A DNA stretch of 64,000 nucleotides, taken from contig NZ_QPJT01000018.1 of NCBI RefSeq assembly GCF_003337415.1, forward strand, positions 1 to 64,000, read 5' to 3'. This stretch comes from Anaerobacterium chartisolvens. GTDB lineage: Bacteria > Bacillota > Clostridia > Acetivibrionales > DSM-27016. The position numbers and the translations under genes are program-made. Position 1 is the first letter of the stretch. Every line of letters begins with the position of its first letter. A model generated the notes under the pieces. That model had not been told where the DNA came from, did not search any database, and saw only the letters and a list, made by a program, of their open reading frames with translations. This document shows, piece by piece, positions 18,664 to 27,325 of the stretch.

Positions 18664-18682
18664 CATAGAGAAATTTGGCGCG

Positions 18683-18712
18683 GGGTTAGGCTTGACTTTT
18701 CCTGCCTAATCC
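18683..18712 (+). terminator. Hairpin between ilvC and leuA
   Basis: GGGTTAGGC pairs with GCCTAATCC (one G-U pair) across a 12-nt loop, followed by TTGTT. It is probably a partial terminator or processing hairpin that tunes leuA-cimA expression relative to ilvBNC. Confidence 0.5.
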
Positions 18713-18813
18713 TTGTTCCAATAATAATTTTGAGATATTTATAAATATGAGATTGAACGTATAAAGGGATGCAGATATAGATGACGGACCCTTGTGCCTG
18801 GGAGGACTTAAGA

Positions 18814-20373
18814 ATGTCGAGAAGATTAAAAATTTTTGATACTACTTTAAGAGACGGGGAGCAGACCCCCGGTGTGAATCTGAATATTCAGGAAAAGCTT
18901 GAGATTGCGGGACAGTTGGTCAGGATGGGTGTTGACGTTATTGAGGCGGGCTTTGCCATTGCTTCACCCGGTGACTTTGAAGCTGTTAAGGCTGTTTCGG
19001 AAAATATCAAGGGTGCTGCAATAGCCAGCCTTTGCAGAGCGGTCGAAAAGGATATAGACAGGGCATGGGAGGCTGTGTGCAAGGCTGAAAGACCCAGAAT
19101 TCACACCTTTATTGCTACCTCGGATATACATTTAAAATATAAGCTTAAAATGTCGGAGCAGGAGGTGCTGGAAAGGGCGGCGGCAATGGTGGCATACTCC
19201 AAAAAATACTGTGAGGATGTCGAATTTTCGGCGGAGGACGCCAGCAGGACCAGACCTGATTTTTTATATAAAATTATTGAAGAGGTAATAAAAGCCGGCG
19301 CTACTGTTGTTAACATACCCGATACTGTCGGATATTCTACTCCTGCCGAATTTGGGGCATTAATCAGAGGCATAAGGAATAACGTAAGCAATATTGATAA
19401 GGTTGATATAAGTGTTCACTGCCATAATGACTTGGGTCTGGCGGTGGCGAATACCCTTGCCGCAATGGAGAACGGAGCGGTACAGTTGGAGTGTACGGTT
19501 AACGGTCTGGGAGAAAGAGCTGGGAATGCTTCCATGGAGGAAATTATAATGGGAGTGAATACCAGAAAAGACTTTTATAATATAACACATAAAATAGATA
19601 CAACCCAGATTTACAGAACCAGCAAGCTGGTAAGCAGCCTTACGGGCGTTGCGGTGCAGCCCAATAAGGCCATTGTGGGAGTAAATGCGTTTGCTCATGA
19701 GTCGGGAATACATCAGCATGGGGTATTGGCTGAAAAAACCACCTATGAAATTATGACTCCCGAGTCCATAGGACTTGCACAGAACAGAATGGTTTTAGGC
19801 AAGCTTTCAGGCAGACATGCCTTTGAGGAAAGGCTTAAGGAAATGGGATATTGCAGCCTGTCCACCGAGGAAATACAAAAGGCCTTTGAAAAGTTTAAGA
19901 GCCTTGCCGATAAGAAAAAGGTGGTATTGGACAGAGACATTGAGGCTCTGATTGAGGAAAAGGCTTCTAAAATACCCGAGGTTTTTGAGCTTGACAGCTT
20001 TCAGATAAACAGCGGAAATAAGGTTGTTTCCACTGCAATGGTAAGTCTCATAAAAGAGGGAAATAAAGTAAGTGAGGCGGCGACAGGCGACGGGCCTGTT
20101 GACGCTGCGTTTAATGCTATTGAGCGTTGCGCAGGCATAAGCCTTGAGCTGGAGGATTACGGACTCAAAGCCGTTACGGAAGGAAAGGATGCTCTTGGAG
20201 AGGTAACGGTAAGAGTATCCAGAGAGGGACAAATTTTTGTCGGCAAGGGTGTAAGCACTGATGTTATAGAGGCCAGTGTAAAGGCGTATATAAATGCAAT
20301 AAACAGGGCTGTAAGCGAGCTTGGAGAAGAGGAATTGAAAAGGCCGGCATCAGGCGTATCTGAAGTCCTTTAG
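18814..20373 (+). CDS. leuA: 2-isopropylmalate synthase
   Basis: 519 residues. It condenses acetyl-CoA with 2-oxoisovalerate, the first step specific to leucine. The TIM-barrel domain starts IFDTTLRDGEQTPGVNLN and has the metal-binding HxH in VHCHNDLGLAVANTLAA and GNASMEEIIMG. Linker domains and a C-terminal LeuA dimerisation/allosteric domain (GDGPVDAAFNAIERCAG) make it the long, leucine-inhibited form. The start chosen is ATG 18814 with GGGAGG 8 nt upstream, rather than the ATG at 18781. leuB, leuC and leuD are not in this window. Confidence 0.96.
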   Translation: MSRRLKIFDTTLRDGEQTPGVNLNIQEKLEIAGQLVRMGVDVIEAGFAIASPGDFEAVKAVSENIKGAAIASLCRAVEKDIDRAWEAVCKAERPRIHTFIATSDIHLKYKLKMSEQEVLERAAAMVAYSKKYCEDVEFSAEDASRTRPDFLYKIIEEVIKAGATVVNIPDTVGYSTPAEFGALIRGIRNNVSNIDKVDISVHCHNDLGLAVANTLAAMENGAVQLECTVNGLGERAGNASMEEIIMGVNTRKDFYNITHKIDTTQIYRTSKLVSSLTGVAVQPNKAIVGVNAFAHESGIHQHGVLAEKTTYEIMTPESIGLAQNRMVLGKLSGRHAFEERLKEMGYCSLSTEEIQKAFEKFKSLADKKKVVLDRDIEALIEEKASKIPEVFELDSFQINSGNKVVSTAMVSLIKEGNKVSEAATGDGPVDAAFNAIERCAGISLELEDYGLKAVTEGKDALGEVTVRVSREGQIFVGKGVSTDVIEASVKAYINAINRAVSELGEEELKRPASGVSEVL

Positions 20374-20406
20374 CCGAAAGGTCTGCAAAAAAAAGGGGTG
20401 ATGCTA

Positions 20407-21975
20407 TTGAAAAAGATATATGTGTATGATTCCACTCTCAGAGACGGGGCGCAGGCTCAGGGCATCTCCTTTACGGTGGAGGATAAGCTGAAAATTGTGG
20501 AGAAACTTGACGCTCTTGGTGTAAATTATATAGAGGCGGGGAATCCGGGGTCTAATCCTAAGGATCTGGAGTTTTTTGAAAGAATAAAAAAAATAGAGTT
20601 TAAAAATTCCAAGGTGATTGCTTTTGGAAGCACAAGGAGAGTTGGTATAGCTGTAGAAGAGGACGCAAATGTAAATTCTCTTCTCAAGGCTGGTACTGAG
20701 GCTATAGCCATATTTGGTAAGAGCTGGGACTTCCATGTTAAGGACGTGCTCAAGACGACCCTTGATGAAAACCTTAAGATGATATATGATACCATCTGCT
20801 TTTTTAAGGGGAAAAATAAAGAGGTGGTTTATGACGCAGAGCTTTTTTTTGAGGGCTACAAATCTGACCCAGTGTATGCCATGAAAACCGTCGAGGCGGC
20901 GTATAATGCCGGGGCAGACAGCATATGCCTTTGCGAAACCACAGGAGGAACGCTTCCGAATGAGATTTTTGAAATAACGTCAAGGGTTGTGGAGAAATTC
21001 GATATACCTATAGGAATACATTCCCACAATGACAGCGGAATGGCTGTGGCCAATTCAATTATGGCTGTTCAGGCGGGAGCCTGTCAGGTTCAGGGCACAA
21101 TAAACGGATGGGGAGAGAGGTGCGGAAATGCAAATCTTTGCACCCTGATACCCAACCTTCAGATAAAAATGGGATATGACTGCGTACCTGAGGGAAATGT
21201 TGACATGATCACATCTATTGCAAGATATATAAGTGAGATTGCCAATGTTATGGTTGACGAGAGGGCTCCCTATATAGGGAAGAATGCATTTGCCCACAAG
21301 GCGGGGATGCATTCCGACGCCATAAGCAAAAACCCCAGAACATATGAGCATATTGACCCTGAGCTTGTGGGAAATAAAAGAATCTTCCTCATGTCGGAGG
21401 TAGCTGGAAGAAGTGCTGTATTAAGCACCATACAGCAGGTGGATCCTAATATTACAAAGGATTCTCCCGAAACCAGGCTGATACTTGAAAGGCTTAAGGA
21501 GCTGGAGCATGAGGGTTACCAGTATGAAGGCGCGGAGAGCTCATTTGAGCTTGTGATAAGGAAGGTTCTCGGGAAATATACTCCATTTTTTGAGCTGAGG
21601 GAGTTTAAGGTTATAGTAAACGAGCCTTCAATTGAAGGCGTTAATTCCTCTGCAATGATAAAAGTAAATGTTGACGGACAGGATGAAATAACCGCCGCCG
21701 AGGGAGACGGCCCGGTAAATGCTCTTGATAGAGCGGTGCGAAAGGCTTTGGAGAGGTTTTACCCTCAGATTGGGGAAATGAAGCTGACAGATTACAAGGT
21801 AAGGGTTTTAGATTCCAATTCCGCAACTGCCGCAAAGGTAAGGGTATTGGTGGAGTCTACCGACGGAAAGGAAGTATGGACAACAATAGGTGTTTCCACC
21901 GACATTATAGACGCGAGCTGGAAGGCGCTTGTCGACTCCATAGAGCACAAGCTAATTAAGGGTGGAAACATGTAG
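20407..21975 (+). CDS. cimA: (R)-citramalate synthase
   Basis: 522-residue homologue of LeuA. The DSTLRDGAQAQGISF and NPKDLEFFERI motifs mark the citramalate synthase branch, in which acetyl-CoA plus pyruvate give citramalate for a threonine-independent route to isoleucine. The metal site is IHSHNDSGMAVANS, and the C-terminal LeuA-type dimer domain (EGDGPVNALDRAVRKAL) is present. The likely start is TTG 20407, with AGGGG 8 nt upstream; ATG 20401 is only 2 nt from that site. It follows leuA by 33 bp in the same operon. Confidence 0.93.
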   Translation: MKKIYVYDSTLRDGAQAQGISFTVEDKLKIVEKLDALGVNYIEAGNPGSNPKDLEFFERIKKIEFKNSKVIAFGSTRRVGIAVEEDANVNSLLKAGTEAIAIFGKSWDFHVKDVLKTTLDENLKMIYDTICFFKGKNKEVVYDAELFFEGYKSDPVYAMKTVEAAYNAGADSICLCETTGGTLPNEIFEITSRVVEKFDIPIGIHSHNDSGMAVANSIMAVQAGACQVQGTINGWGERCGNANLCTLIPNLQIKMGYDCVPEGNVDMITSIARYISEIANVMVDERAPYIGKNAFAHKAGMHSDAISKNPRTYEHIDPELVGNKRIFLMSEVAGRSAVLSTIQQVDPNITKDSPETRLILERLKELEHEGYQYEGAESSFELVIRKVLGKYTPFFELREFKVIVNEPSIEGVNSSAMIKVNVDGQDEITAAEGDGPVNALDRAVRKALERFYPQIGEMKLTDYKVRVLDSNSATAAKVRVLVESTDGKEVWTTIGVSTDIIDASWKALVDSIEHKLIKGGNM

Positions 21976-22002
21976 TGTAAGCCAGTATAAGATCAGAGCG
22001 TT

Positions 22003-22290
22003 TGGGGAGCGGAACGCCACAGGGGGCGTCAGAGCGTGTGAAAACTTCAAAATTGCCAAAGAAATTGCAGCCCGCCACCGCTGCGGCATCATGGGGTACG
22101 GTTCCTCCGCTTTCCCTTCGGTCCTTCGCTACGCTGCGGAAGCGGACGAATCCGTCCCCAAGATTCCTCCGCTACATTTTTGAAAGAATTATAGCTTGAA
22201 ATTTCACTCAAAATAGTTTTCACACAGTCTGGCGTTCCCTACGGATTGGCGTTCACCATTCGTAGGGAACACCCCCCGTGGTGTTCCGCA
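22003..22290. repeat. Composite inverted-repeat element between cimA and a small gene
   Basis: About 290 bp of GC-richer DNA. The left arm (GCGGAACGCCACAGGGGGCG, then GTGTGAAAAC) is answered by right-arm segments in reverse: GTTTTCACAC...GGCGTTCC and CCCCCCGTGGTGTTCCGC. The right arm also holds a hairpin GTTCCCTACG / CGTAGGGAAC and a perfect GGAACACC / GGTGTTCC stem. It encodes no transposase, and the short frames through it look artefactual. It is probably a MITE or foldback element, inserted between cimA and the gene at 22314. Confidence 0.65.
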
Positions 22291-22313
22291 CCTTAGGAAA
22301 GGAGAAAGGGCCT

Positions 22314-22568
22314 TTGAGATTATATGGAAGGATTATAAAAGGGAAAAAGATACTTAAGGAAGCCGTTGCAGAAAACAATGAGGCAATTCCGTATAACGAT
22401 GCTCTTGAGCGCTGTCTTATAGGTGTATGCAAGGAGCTGGATGTTCAGGTGCCGATGTGGCTTAAAAACAATACCTCTGAGTTTGTAAACTATAAGAGAA
22501 CCTTCTTTAGGGAGGAGCATTTTGTTGAGGCCATAAAATTTGATAAGCTGGAAATAAGGGCTGAGTAA
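22314..22568 (+). CDS. Hypothetical protein, 84 aa, downstream of cimA
   Basis: A soluble basic protein beginning RLYGRIIKGKKILKEAVAEN, then LERCLIGVCKELDVQVPMWL and FVNYKRTFFREEHF. TTG start, with AAAGGAG 9 nt upstream. The last third (VNYKRTFFREEHFVEAIKFD) looks well ordered and gene-like. I recall similar short proteins in clostridia but cannot name a family or function. It is separated from cimA by the inverted-repeat element, so it may have been cotranscribed originally. Confidence 0.65.
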   Translation: MRLYGRIIKGKKILKEAVAENNEAIPYNDALERCLIGVCKELDVQVPMWLKNNTSEFVNYKRTFFREEHFVEAIKFDKLEIRAE

Positions 22569-22581
22569 AATAAAATTTCAC

Positions 22582-23088
22582 TCAACCCTTATTTTTGGCA
22601 TTTGATTTGTCCAGCTTTTCAAAAAAATCATTACCGTTAAAATATTCACCGCTTATGGGATTGAAAAACATATAATTCACTTCATTGTAAATATTTATTG
22701 GAATAATATATCCTGAGTGTATCATAAATGACAGTGGCTTATTTGATCTCATTGTGAAGTATTGCACATTATCCAAAAATTCAATCTGCTTTCCCTGAGC
22801 TTTATAGTCATCATAAATTTTAATCCTAGCCTCACTATAAGTATATTGAGGCATTAAACTTATAAAAAACACAATTAAAGCAGTAATAATCAGGAAATTG
22901 ACTATTGCGAAGAATTTGTTTGTAATTTTATTTTTATTAGAGGCTATAAGTACAATAGACATGGTAAAGAAGACAACGGATACAACGTTATCAATTATGC
23001 CTTTGAAAAAGTACATGTCAATAATAAAACATGTCACTGATAAGATCATATAAATAATTCCCAAAAAACAATTAATGCTTTTTAGCAT
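22582..23088 (-). CDS. Hypothetical membrane protein, 168 aa
   Basis: Three hydrophobic helices in the first ~85 residues (SVTCFIIDMYFFKGIIDNVV, VSVVFFTMSIVLIAS, FAIVNFLIITALIVFFISLM) are followed by an ~80-residue soluble tail (KIYDDYKAQGKQIEFLDNVQ...) that may face outside. No family is recognised. AAAAGG is 8 nt from the ATG. It is convergent with the small gene at 22314, with only 13 bp between the stops. Confidence 0.6.
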   Translation of the reverse strand: MLKSINCFLGIIYMILSVTCFIIDMYFFKGIIDNVVSVVFFTMSIVLIASNKNKITNKFFAIVNFLIITALIVFFISLMPQYTYSEARIKIYDDYKAQGKQIEFLDNVQYFTMRSNKPLSFMIHSGYIIPINIYNEVNYMFFNPISGEYFNGNDFFEKLDKSNAKNKG

Positions 23089-23264
23089 AACACATACCTT
23101 TTTTTATAATTGCTTTAAAAGTCCCACTAAACAAAAATTATGAAGTTAATATATTGTTTAAGGTGATGGCCTTTCTTAAACAATATATAATTTTATGGGA
23201 TAAGTCAACATAGATTAAATTATTTAATAATTGAGCTTGGTCAAGCTTTAAATTTAGTATAAAC

Positions 23265-23379
23265 AATCCTGTTCGTCTATAGCATAGCACTCCTGCATAT
23301 ATTTATATGTGGGGGTGCTGTTTGATTTGACGAGACGGACAATTGTCTGTATTTCGGGAGCGGCTGTAATAATATTGGC
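23265..23379 (+). repeat. 115-bp direct repeat, copy A
   Basis: 113 of 115 bases are identical to 25122-25236. It covers the leader and first codons of the L,D-transpeptidase gene. Copies A and B lie in direct orientation on either side of the ATPase gene at 23612-25075. Confidence 0.9.
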
Positions 23380-23488
23380 CGTGGTCAATGTCGATAAGCA
23401 AAATACCTTTACACATTTCATATATCCGGCTTTCAATCGCATCAGAAAAGTATATTCTTCATATCCCAATATTCAAACTCAAGAATAA
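23327..23488 (+). pseudogene. 5' fragment of an L,D-transpeptidase gene fused to unrelated sequence
   Basis: The TTG-initiated frame begins with the same first residues as the intact L,D-transpeptidase (TRRTIVCISGAAVIILA). It then diverges into unrelated sequence (VVNVDKQNTFTHF...) and stops after 53 codons. The catalytic domain is absent. It is interpreted as the remnant of a duplicated or recombined transpeptidase gene. No function is expected. Confidence 0.6.
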
Positions 23489-23611
23489 AAGAATTCATCT
23501 GTTTATAATCTTGTTTTACATTTTATTTTTATAATATGCAAAGTATATTTAGCATAAATATTGATAAAAATGATAAATAGGAATATAATATTAGAGAAAT
23601 GAGGTGTGCGA

Positions 23612-25075
23612 ATGGCAATTACATCTGTAGAAAATGTTATTAAGCTGCTATATTCATATAATCCCTGGTGGCGTGTTGGAACAATGCCCCTAGACATGGT
23701 AAAGCCCACTAAGCGTTTTGCATACTTTGAATCCATGCGCTGGCTGGAGCATACTTCTGTACGCAGGTTTGTTCTTCTTTCCGGAGCCAGACGTGTAGGA
23801 AAGACAACCATTATGTATCAGATGATACAAAGCTTGCTTGATAAGGGTGTGCCGCCGAAAAGTATTTTATATGTATCCTTTGACCACCCAATATTGAAGT
23901 TTTACTCTGTTGAGGAGCTTGTGGAAATTTATACCACCAACGTTTATCCGGAAGAGAAATGCTGGCTGTTTTTTGACGAGATCCAGTATGCAGATGATTG
24001 GGAGTTATATCTTAAGGTATTTTATGATAGTAAGCCGCACATATACATTACGGCTACTGGGTCTGCCAGTCCGGTTATTGAGAAAGGTGCCGGAGATAGT
24101 GGGGTTGGGCGGTGGAACATTATCCGTGTACCTACTTTATCCTTCTATGAATACTGTAAATTAGCATGTATTAAGGATGTGCCGAAGCTTAACATTGATG
24201 TGAAGCCTACATCCCTTGCTTCAATGGGCGAAAGTATACAGAGAGAAATCATGCACCTGCTGGAGCCTTTGCAAAAGCATTTTACAAGATACCTTGCGGT
24301 TGGTGGCTTTCCAGAGCTTGTTCTTTCTGATGATGACTTTGGTTCCCAGAGAATATTGCGTGAAGATGTCGTTGATAAGGTGCTCAAAAGGGATATACCA
24401 AGCCTTTTCAACATAAGGAATTCCTCGATATTGGAAAAAGTATTTTTGTATTTATGTTTTAATTCTTCAAACATTATCAATACTTCCACTATAAGCAAGG
24501 AGCTCGATGGGACTCCAAGGGCCACTATCGATAGTTACATTGAATTCCTTGAAAGGGCTAACCTTATTTACAGGAGTATGCCGGTCGGATTGGCTGGTAA
24601 GATGATACTGAAAGCAGCTCCTAAGATTTATATATCTGATGCAGCAATTAGAAATGCTGTCCTTATGCTGGATATTAATGATTTGGTATCCAATCCTGAT
24701 GAGATGGGGCTCGTTGCTGAGACGGCTGTATATAAGCATCTGGCTTCGTTTTACTATCCCTCTCATGCAAGTGTAGGCTATTATCGTAAGTCCGGGCAGG
24801 TACCCAAGGAAATTGATGTTGTAGTGGATTATCCGACAGGAAGGATTCTTTCTGAGGTTAAATACCGGGAGAACCCGGTAATAAAGCAGGACGATGCCAT
24901 TGTTGAATTGGCAAATAGCGAAAAGGATAAGGTTCTTGCGGCTATTGTGGTAACAAAGACCTCTGACTCATATGGCATATTGCCATATAAAACTAAGGTA
25001 CCTATCTATAGAATTCCTGCTTATGCTTTTCTATATCTCTTGGGACATGCTGAAGAGAAGGGGTATAGGGGGTAA
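23612..25075 (+). CDS. AAA-family ATPase with DUF4143 (PD-(D/E)XK-like) C-terminal domain
   Basis: 487 residues. The N-terminal P-loop ATPase has Walker A LLSGARRVGKTTIMYQM (~55-70), Walker B WLFFDEIQYADDWE and a sensor segment ITATGSASPV. The second half is DUF4143, with a winged-helix part (LDGTPRATIDSYIEFLERAN) and a nuclease-like EIDVVVDYPTGRILSEVKYR core. Members are widespread in accessory regions and vary even between strains; their role is unknown, with suggested links to defence or DNA transactions. The start is ATG 23612, with GAGG 7 nt upstream. It is bracketed by 115-bp direct repeats, which suggests acquisition by recombination or transfer. Confidence 0.88.
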   Translation: MAITSVENVIKLLYSYNPWWRVGTMPLDMVKPTKRFAYFESMRWLEHTSVRRFVLLSGARRVGKTTIMYQMIQSLLDKGVPPKSILYVSFDHPILKFYSVEELVEIYTTNVYPEEKCWLFFDEIQYADDWELYLKVFYDSKPHIYITATGSASPVIEKGAGDSGVGRWNIIRVPTLSFYEYCKLACIKDVPKLNIDVKPTSLASMGESIQREIMHLLEPLQKHFTRYLAVGGFPELVLSDDDFGSQRILREDVVDKVLKRDIPSLFNIRNSSILEKVFLYLCFNSSNIINTSTISKELDGTPRATIDSYIEFLERANLIYRSMPVGLAGKMILKAAPKIYISDAAIRNAVLMLDINDLVSNPDEMGLVAETAVYKHLASFYYPSHASVGYYRKSGQVPKEIDVVVDYPTGRILSEVKYRENPVIKQDDAIVELANSEKDKVLAAIVVTKTSDSYGILPYKTKVPIYRIPAYAFLYLLGHAEEKGYRG

Positions 25076-25121
25076 TATGGGTATGATAAACAAGGGAGTG
25101 CGGTTAATAAGGGTTGAGTAA

Positions 25122-25236
25122 AATCCTGTTCGTCTATAGCAGAGCACCCCTGCATATATTTATATGTGGGGGTGCTGTTTGATTTGACGAGACGGACAAT
25201 TGTCTGTATTTCGGGAGCGGCTGTAATAATATTGGC
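25122..25236 (+). repeat. 115-bp direct repeat, copy B
   Basis: Partner of 23265-23379, with two mismatches. This copy leads into the intact L,D-transpeptidase gene. Confidence 0.9.
25143..25176 (+). promoter_or_regulatory. Hairpin sequestering the ribosome site of the L,D-transpeptidase gene
   Basis: AGCACCCC (25143-25150) pairs with GGGGTGCT (25169-25176), with further A/T pairing inward. The 3' arm contains the GGGGGTG ribosome site used for the TTG start at 25184. The same hairpin is kept in copy A, where the C-to-T change is compensated by a G-U pair. Confidence 0.5.
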
Positions 25237-25879
25237 TATTGTACATGGGTGGCTTGGGTTTAAAGGAACTGCGGACAATGTAAGCGGAGCATCAGACGGG
25301 CTTGATTATCTGATTTTTATAGAAATTGAGGATAAGACGTTGTACCTGCTGCAGGATGGAAAATGCATAAAGAGCTATCCCATATCCTCGGGAATGTCGG
25401 GGCTTCCTTCTCCTCTCGGCTGCTGGAGTATTGTAGAAAAGGGGGATTGGGGCGAGGGCTTCGGAGGAAGATGGATGGGGCTTGACGTACCCTGGGGGAA
25501 ATATGGAATACATGGTACAAAGCAGGAGGGATCTGTAGGTTCGGCTGCAAGCCATGGCTGTATCCGTATGTATAAAAGTGATATAAGGGAGCTGTATGAT
25601 ACGGTGGCTCTTGGAACACCTGTGATTATAGTAAATGGAACCTTTGGGCCCTTCGGCAGGGGATTTGACGACATTAATCCCGGAGATAGGGGTGCAGATG
25701 TAATGGCGGTGCAGCTCAGGCTGAAGGATCTTGGATATTTTAAGGCGAAGGTGTCAGGGATTTATAACGACGACCTAAAACATGCCGTGCATAGATTTCA
25801 AAAAGATAAGCGTCTTGAGGTTAAAAATACAATAACAAGGGAGGATTGGCTTAAGATGGGGTTTAGGGAGTTTGAGTAG
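25184..25879 (+). CDS. L,D-transpeptidase (YkuD) with peptidoglycan-binding domain
   Basis: 231 residues. The N-terminal membrane anchor/signal helix covers ~6-22. The YkuD catalytic domain (~42-152) has His110 in YGIHGTKQEG and the active-site SHGCIRMY with His124 and Cys126, which forms 3-3 peptidoglycan cross-links. The C-terminal PG_binding_1 domain (~165-231) has GADVMAVQLRLKDLGYF and AVHRFQKDKRL. TTG start with GGGGGTG about 9 nt upstream, inside a hairpin. Two broken relatives flank it (23327-23488 and 26323-26621), pointing to past tandem duplication. It is likely exported and acts on the cell wall, possibly on the spore cortex. Confidence 0.92.
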   Translation: MTRRTIVCISGAAVIILAIVHGWLGFKGTADNVSGASDGLDYLIFIEIEDKTLYLLQDGKCIKSYPISSGMSGLPSPLGCWSIVEKGDWGEGFGGRWMGLDVPWGKYGIHGTKQEGSVGSAASHGCIRMYKSDIRELYDTVALGTPVIIVNGTFGPFGRGFDDINPGDRGADVMAVQLRLKDLGYFKAKVSGIYNDDLKHAVHRFQKDKRLEVKNTITREDWLKMGFREFE

Positions 25880-25971
25880 AAAAAATCTATTTCTTTGATT
25901 TTCCCTTATATGTTAATTCGAGTGACGCATAAATCAGTTGACCGTCAAAATAAACGTTTATATCCATAGTT

Positions 25972-26217
25972 CTACATGACCCCTCTAAATCCAACTCTTT
26001 TGCGAATTAAAACCTCAATCTTATCTTTTGCTGTATGATACACAATAGTACCAGATTTGGCATTAACAAGCTCCATGGTTGCTTCCTTGGAATCATCTAT
26101 CGCCCGAATAATTGCAACATCATCAATATATTTTTTATCACCCTCAACATGACTCTCAAGGACTTGCAGCAATACATACTTATCAGGGTATATCTTTCTT
26201 ACTTCTTCCCATCTCAT
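25972..26217 (-). CDS. Conserved small hypothetical protein, 81 aa
   Basis: A soluble protein starting MRWEEVRKIYPDKYVLLQVL, then DDVAIIRAIDDSKEATMELV and a C-terminal strand-rich segment IVYHTAKDKIEVLIRKR. This pattern recurs in small uncharacterised proteins of Firmicutes, but no function is known. The start is ATG 26217, with AAGGAAGG about 8 nt upstream; earlier in-frame starts lack a site. It lies between the intact and broken copies of the L,D-transpeptidase gene, on the opposite strand. Confidence 0.7.
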   Translation of the reverse strand: MRWEEVRKIYPDKYVLLQVLESHVEGDKKYIDDVAIIRAIDDSKEATMELVNAKSGTIVYHTAKDKIEVLIRKRVGFRGVM

Positions 26218-26322
26218 CAAAATCACCTTCCTTAAGAACATTATACCCTTTTAAAACTTCTCAAACAACGAGAATTTTTCGGCAGGTAGTTATCCCATAT
26301 TCCAAACCCCTACGCACGGTGA

Positions 26323-26621
26323 GGAAAATACGTAATACATGGGACAAAGCAGGAGGGATCTGTAGGTTCGGCTGCAAGCCATGGCTGTATCCGCATGTAT
26401 AAAAGTGATATAAGGGAGTTGTATGATATAGGGGCGCAGATGTAATGGCGGTGCAACTTAGACTGAAGGATCTTGGATATTTTAAGGCGAAGGTGTCAGG
26501 GATTTATAACGACGACTTAAAACATGCCGTGCATAGATTTCAAAGAGATAAGCATCTTGAAGTCAAGAATACAATAACAAGGGAGGATTGACTTAAGATG
26601 GGGTTTAGGGAGTTTGAGTAG
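26323..26621 (+). pseudogene. Degenerate L,D-transpeptidase copy
   Basis: The sequence matches the intact gene from the catalytic His region to past the stop codon at over 90% identity. The 5' half is missing, an 87-bp in-frame deletion between two GATA tetranucleotides removes about residues 139-167, and a TGG codon near the end has become TGA (26589-26591). The active-site SHGCIRM codons remain. The match continues about 17 bp past the stop, so this is a DNA duplication rather than an independent gene. Confidence 0.9.
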
Positions 26622-27012
26622 AAAAAATCTATTTTTTTGCAAAGCAATATACAGAGATTCTCTTGAATTTAAACACAATAGGTTTAACAACTGATATAAG
26701 TATTATTATTTTGTACTGCTAAAGATAAAGAGATCCGGAAAATACAGCAACAACCATAGGCAATACTCCTTATACAATAATCCATAGACTTTGCTTTATT
26801 ATTGAAGAGTGTCTTGATTACCCTGACCTTATTGGATAATATGGTTTTTTTGTAAAATATTTTGACAAAACGAATTATATATGCTAATATCATGCATAAA
26901 AATAACAAATATATGTAGAAATGGGGATTATAGAATATGAGGAATAAGTATTGCTCTTTCAGTATATGGACTTCTATTATTGCCAGAAAAGAAACAATAA
27001 TCATTGGACACA
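26622..27012. other. A/T-rich interval without a supported gene
   Basis: No convincing gene. A minus-strand hydrophobic frame (26684-27061) exists, but its ribosome-like GGAGG is the complement of coding sequence in the remnant at 27013. A short plus-strand frame (from ATG 26937) ends at a stop just before that remnant and may be its frameshifted upstream part. Confidence 0.4.
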
Positions 27013-27276
27013 ATGCAATATAATTTTGAAAAAGGAATTGGTACATTTGATGCACCTCCAATTGTTGCTGTCAAGTTTTTAACGACTGAAGGTTGGGGAT
27101 ATAATATTGCATCACATGCAGTGTGTATCTCGGGAAAAAGAGCAGATTTAGAATACTTTAGAATAGCTGATTCATATATCACATGGGTTATTGAAGATGC
27201 AAATATGTTTTATACTAGAACGGCAAATGCTATATATAACGCAATGAGTACAAGAGGCATCGGTTATATTTACTAA
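27013..27276 (+). pseudogene. Possible remnant of a C39-like cysteine peptidase
   Basis: An 87-codon frame whose segments PPIVAVKFLTTEGWGY, SHAVCISGKRADLEYFRIAD and SYITWVIEDANMFY recall the C-terminal half of C39-like peptidase domains, with a His followed by a 'RIADSY' strand. The N-terminal Cys half is missing; upstream frames are interrupted by stops and shifts. No ribosome site is evident. The call rests on a weak motif impression, and the frame may instead be a short orphan gene. Confidence 0.3.
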
Positions 27277-27325
27277 TGTGTTATTTTCATTATGTTTTTA
27301 GTTTTGTTGTGTTTTAGATTTAGAG

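Noticed and set aside
21962-22199. Two overlapping short frames after cimA
   Set aside because: They lie inside the inverted-repeat element, have no ribosome sites, and their composition follows the repeat arms.
26684-27061. Minus-strand hydrophobic frame of 125 codons with a GGAGG upstream
   Set aside because: The apparent ribosome site is the complement of Pro-Pro codons in the opposite-strand remnant; composition is dominated by A/T-rich hydrophobic codons and no family pattern is visible.
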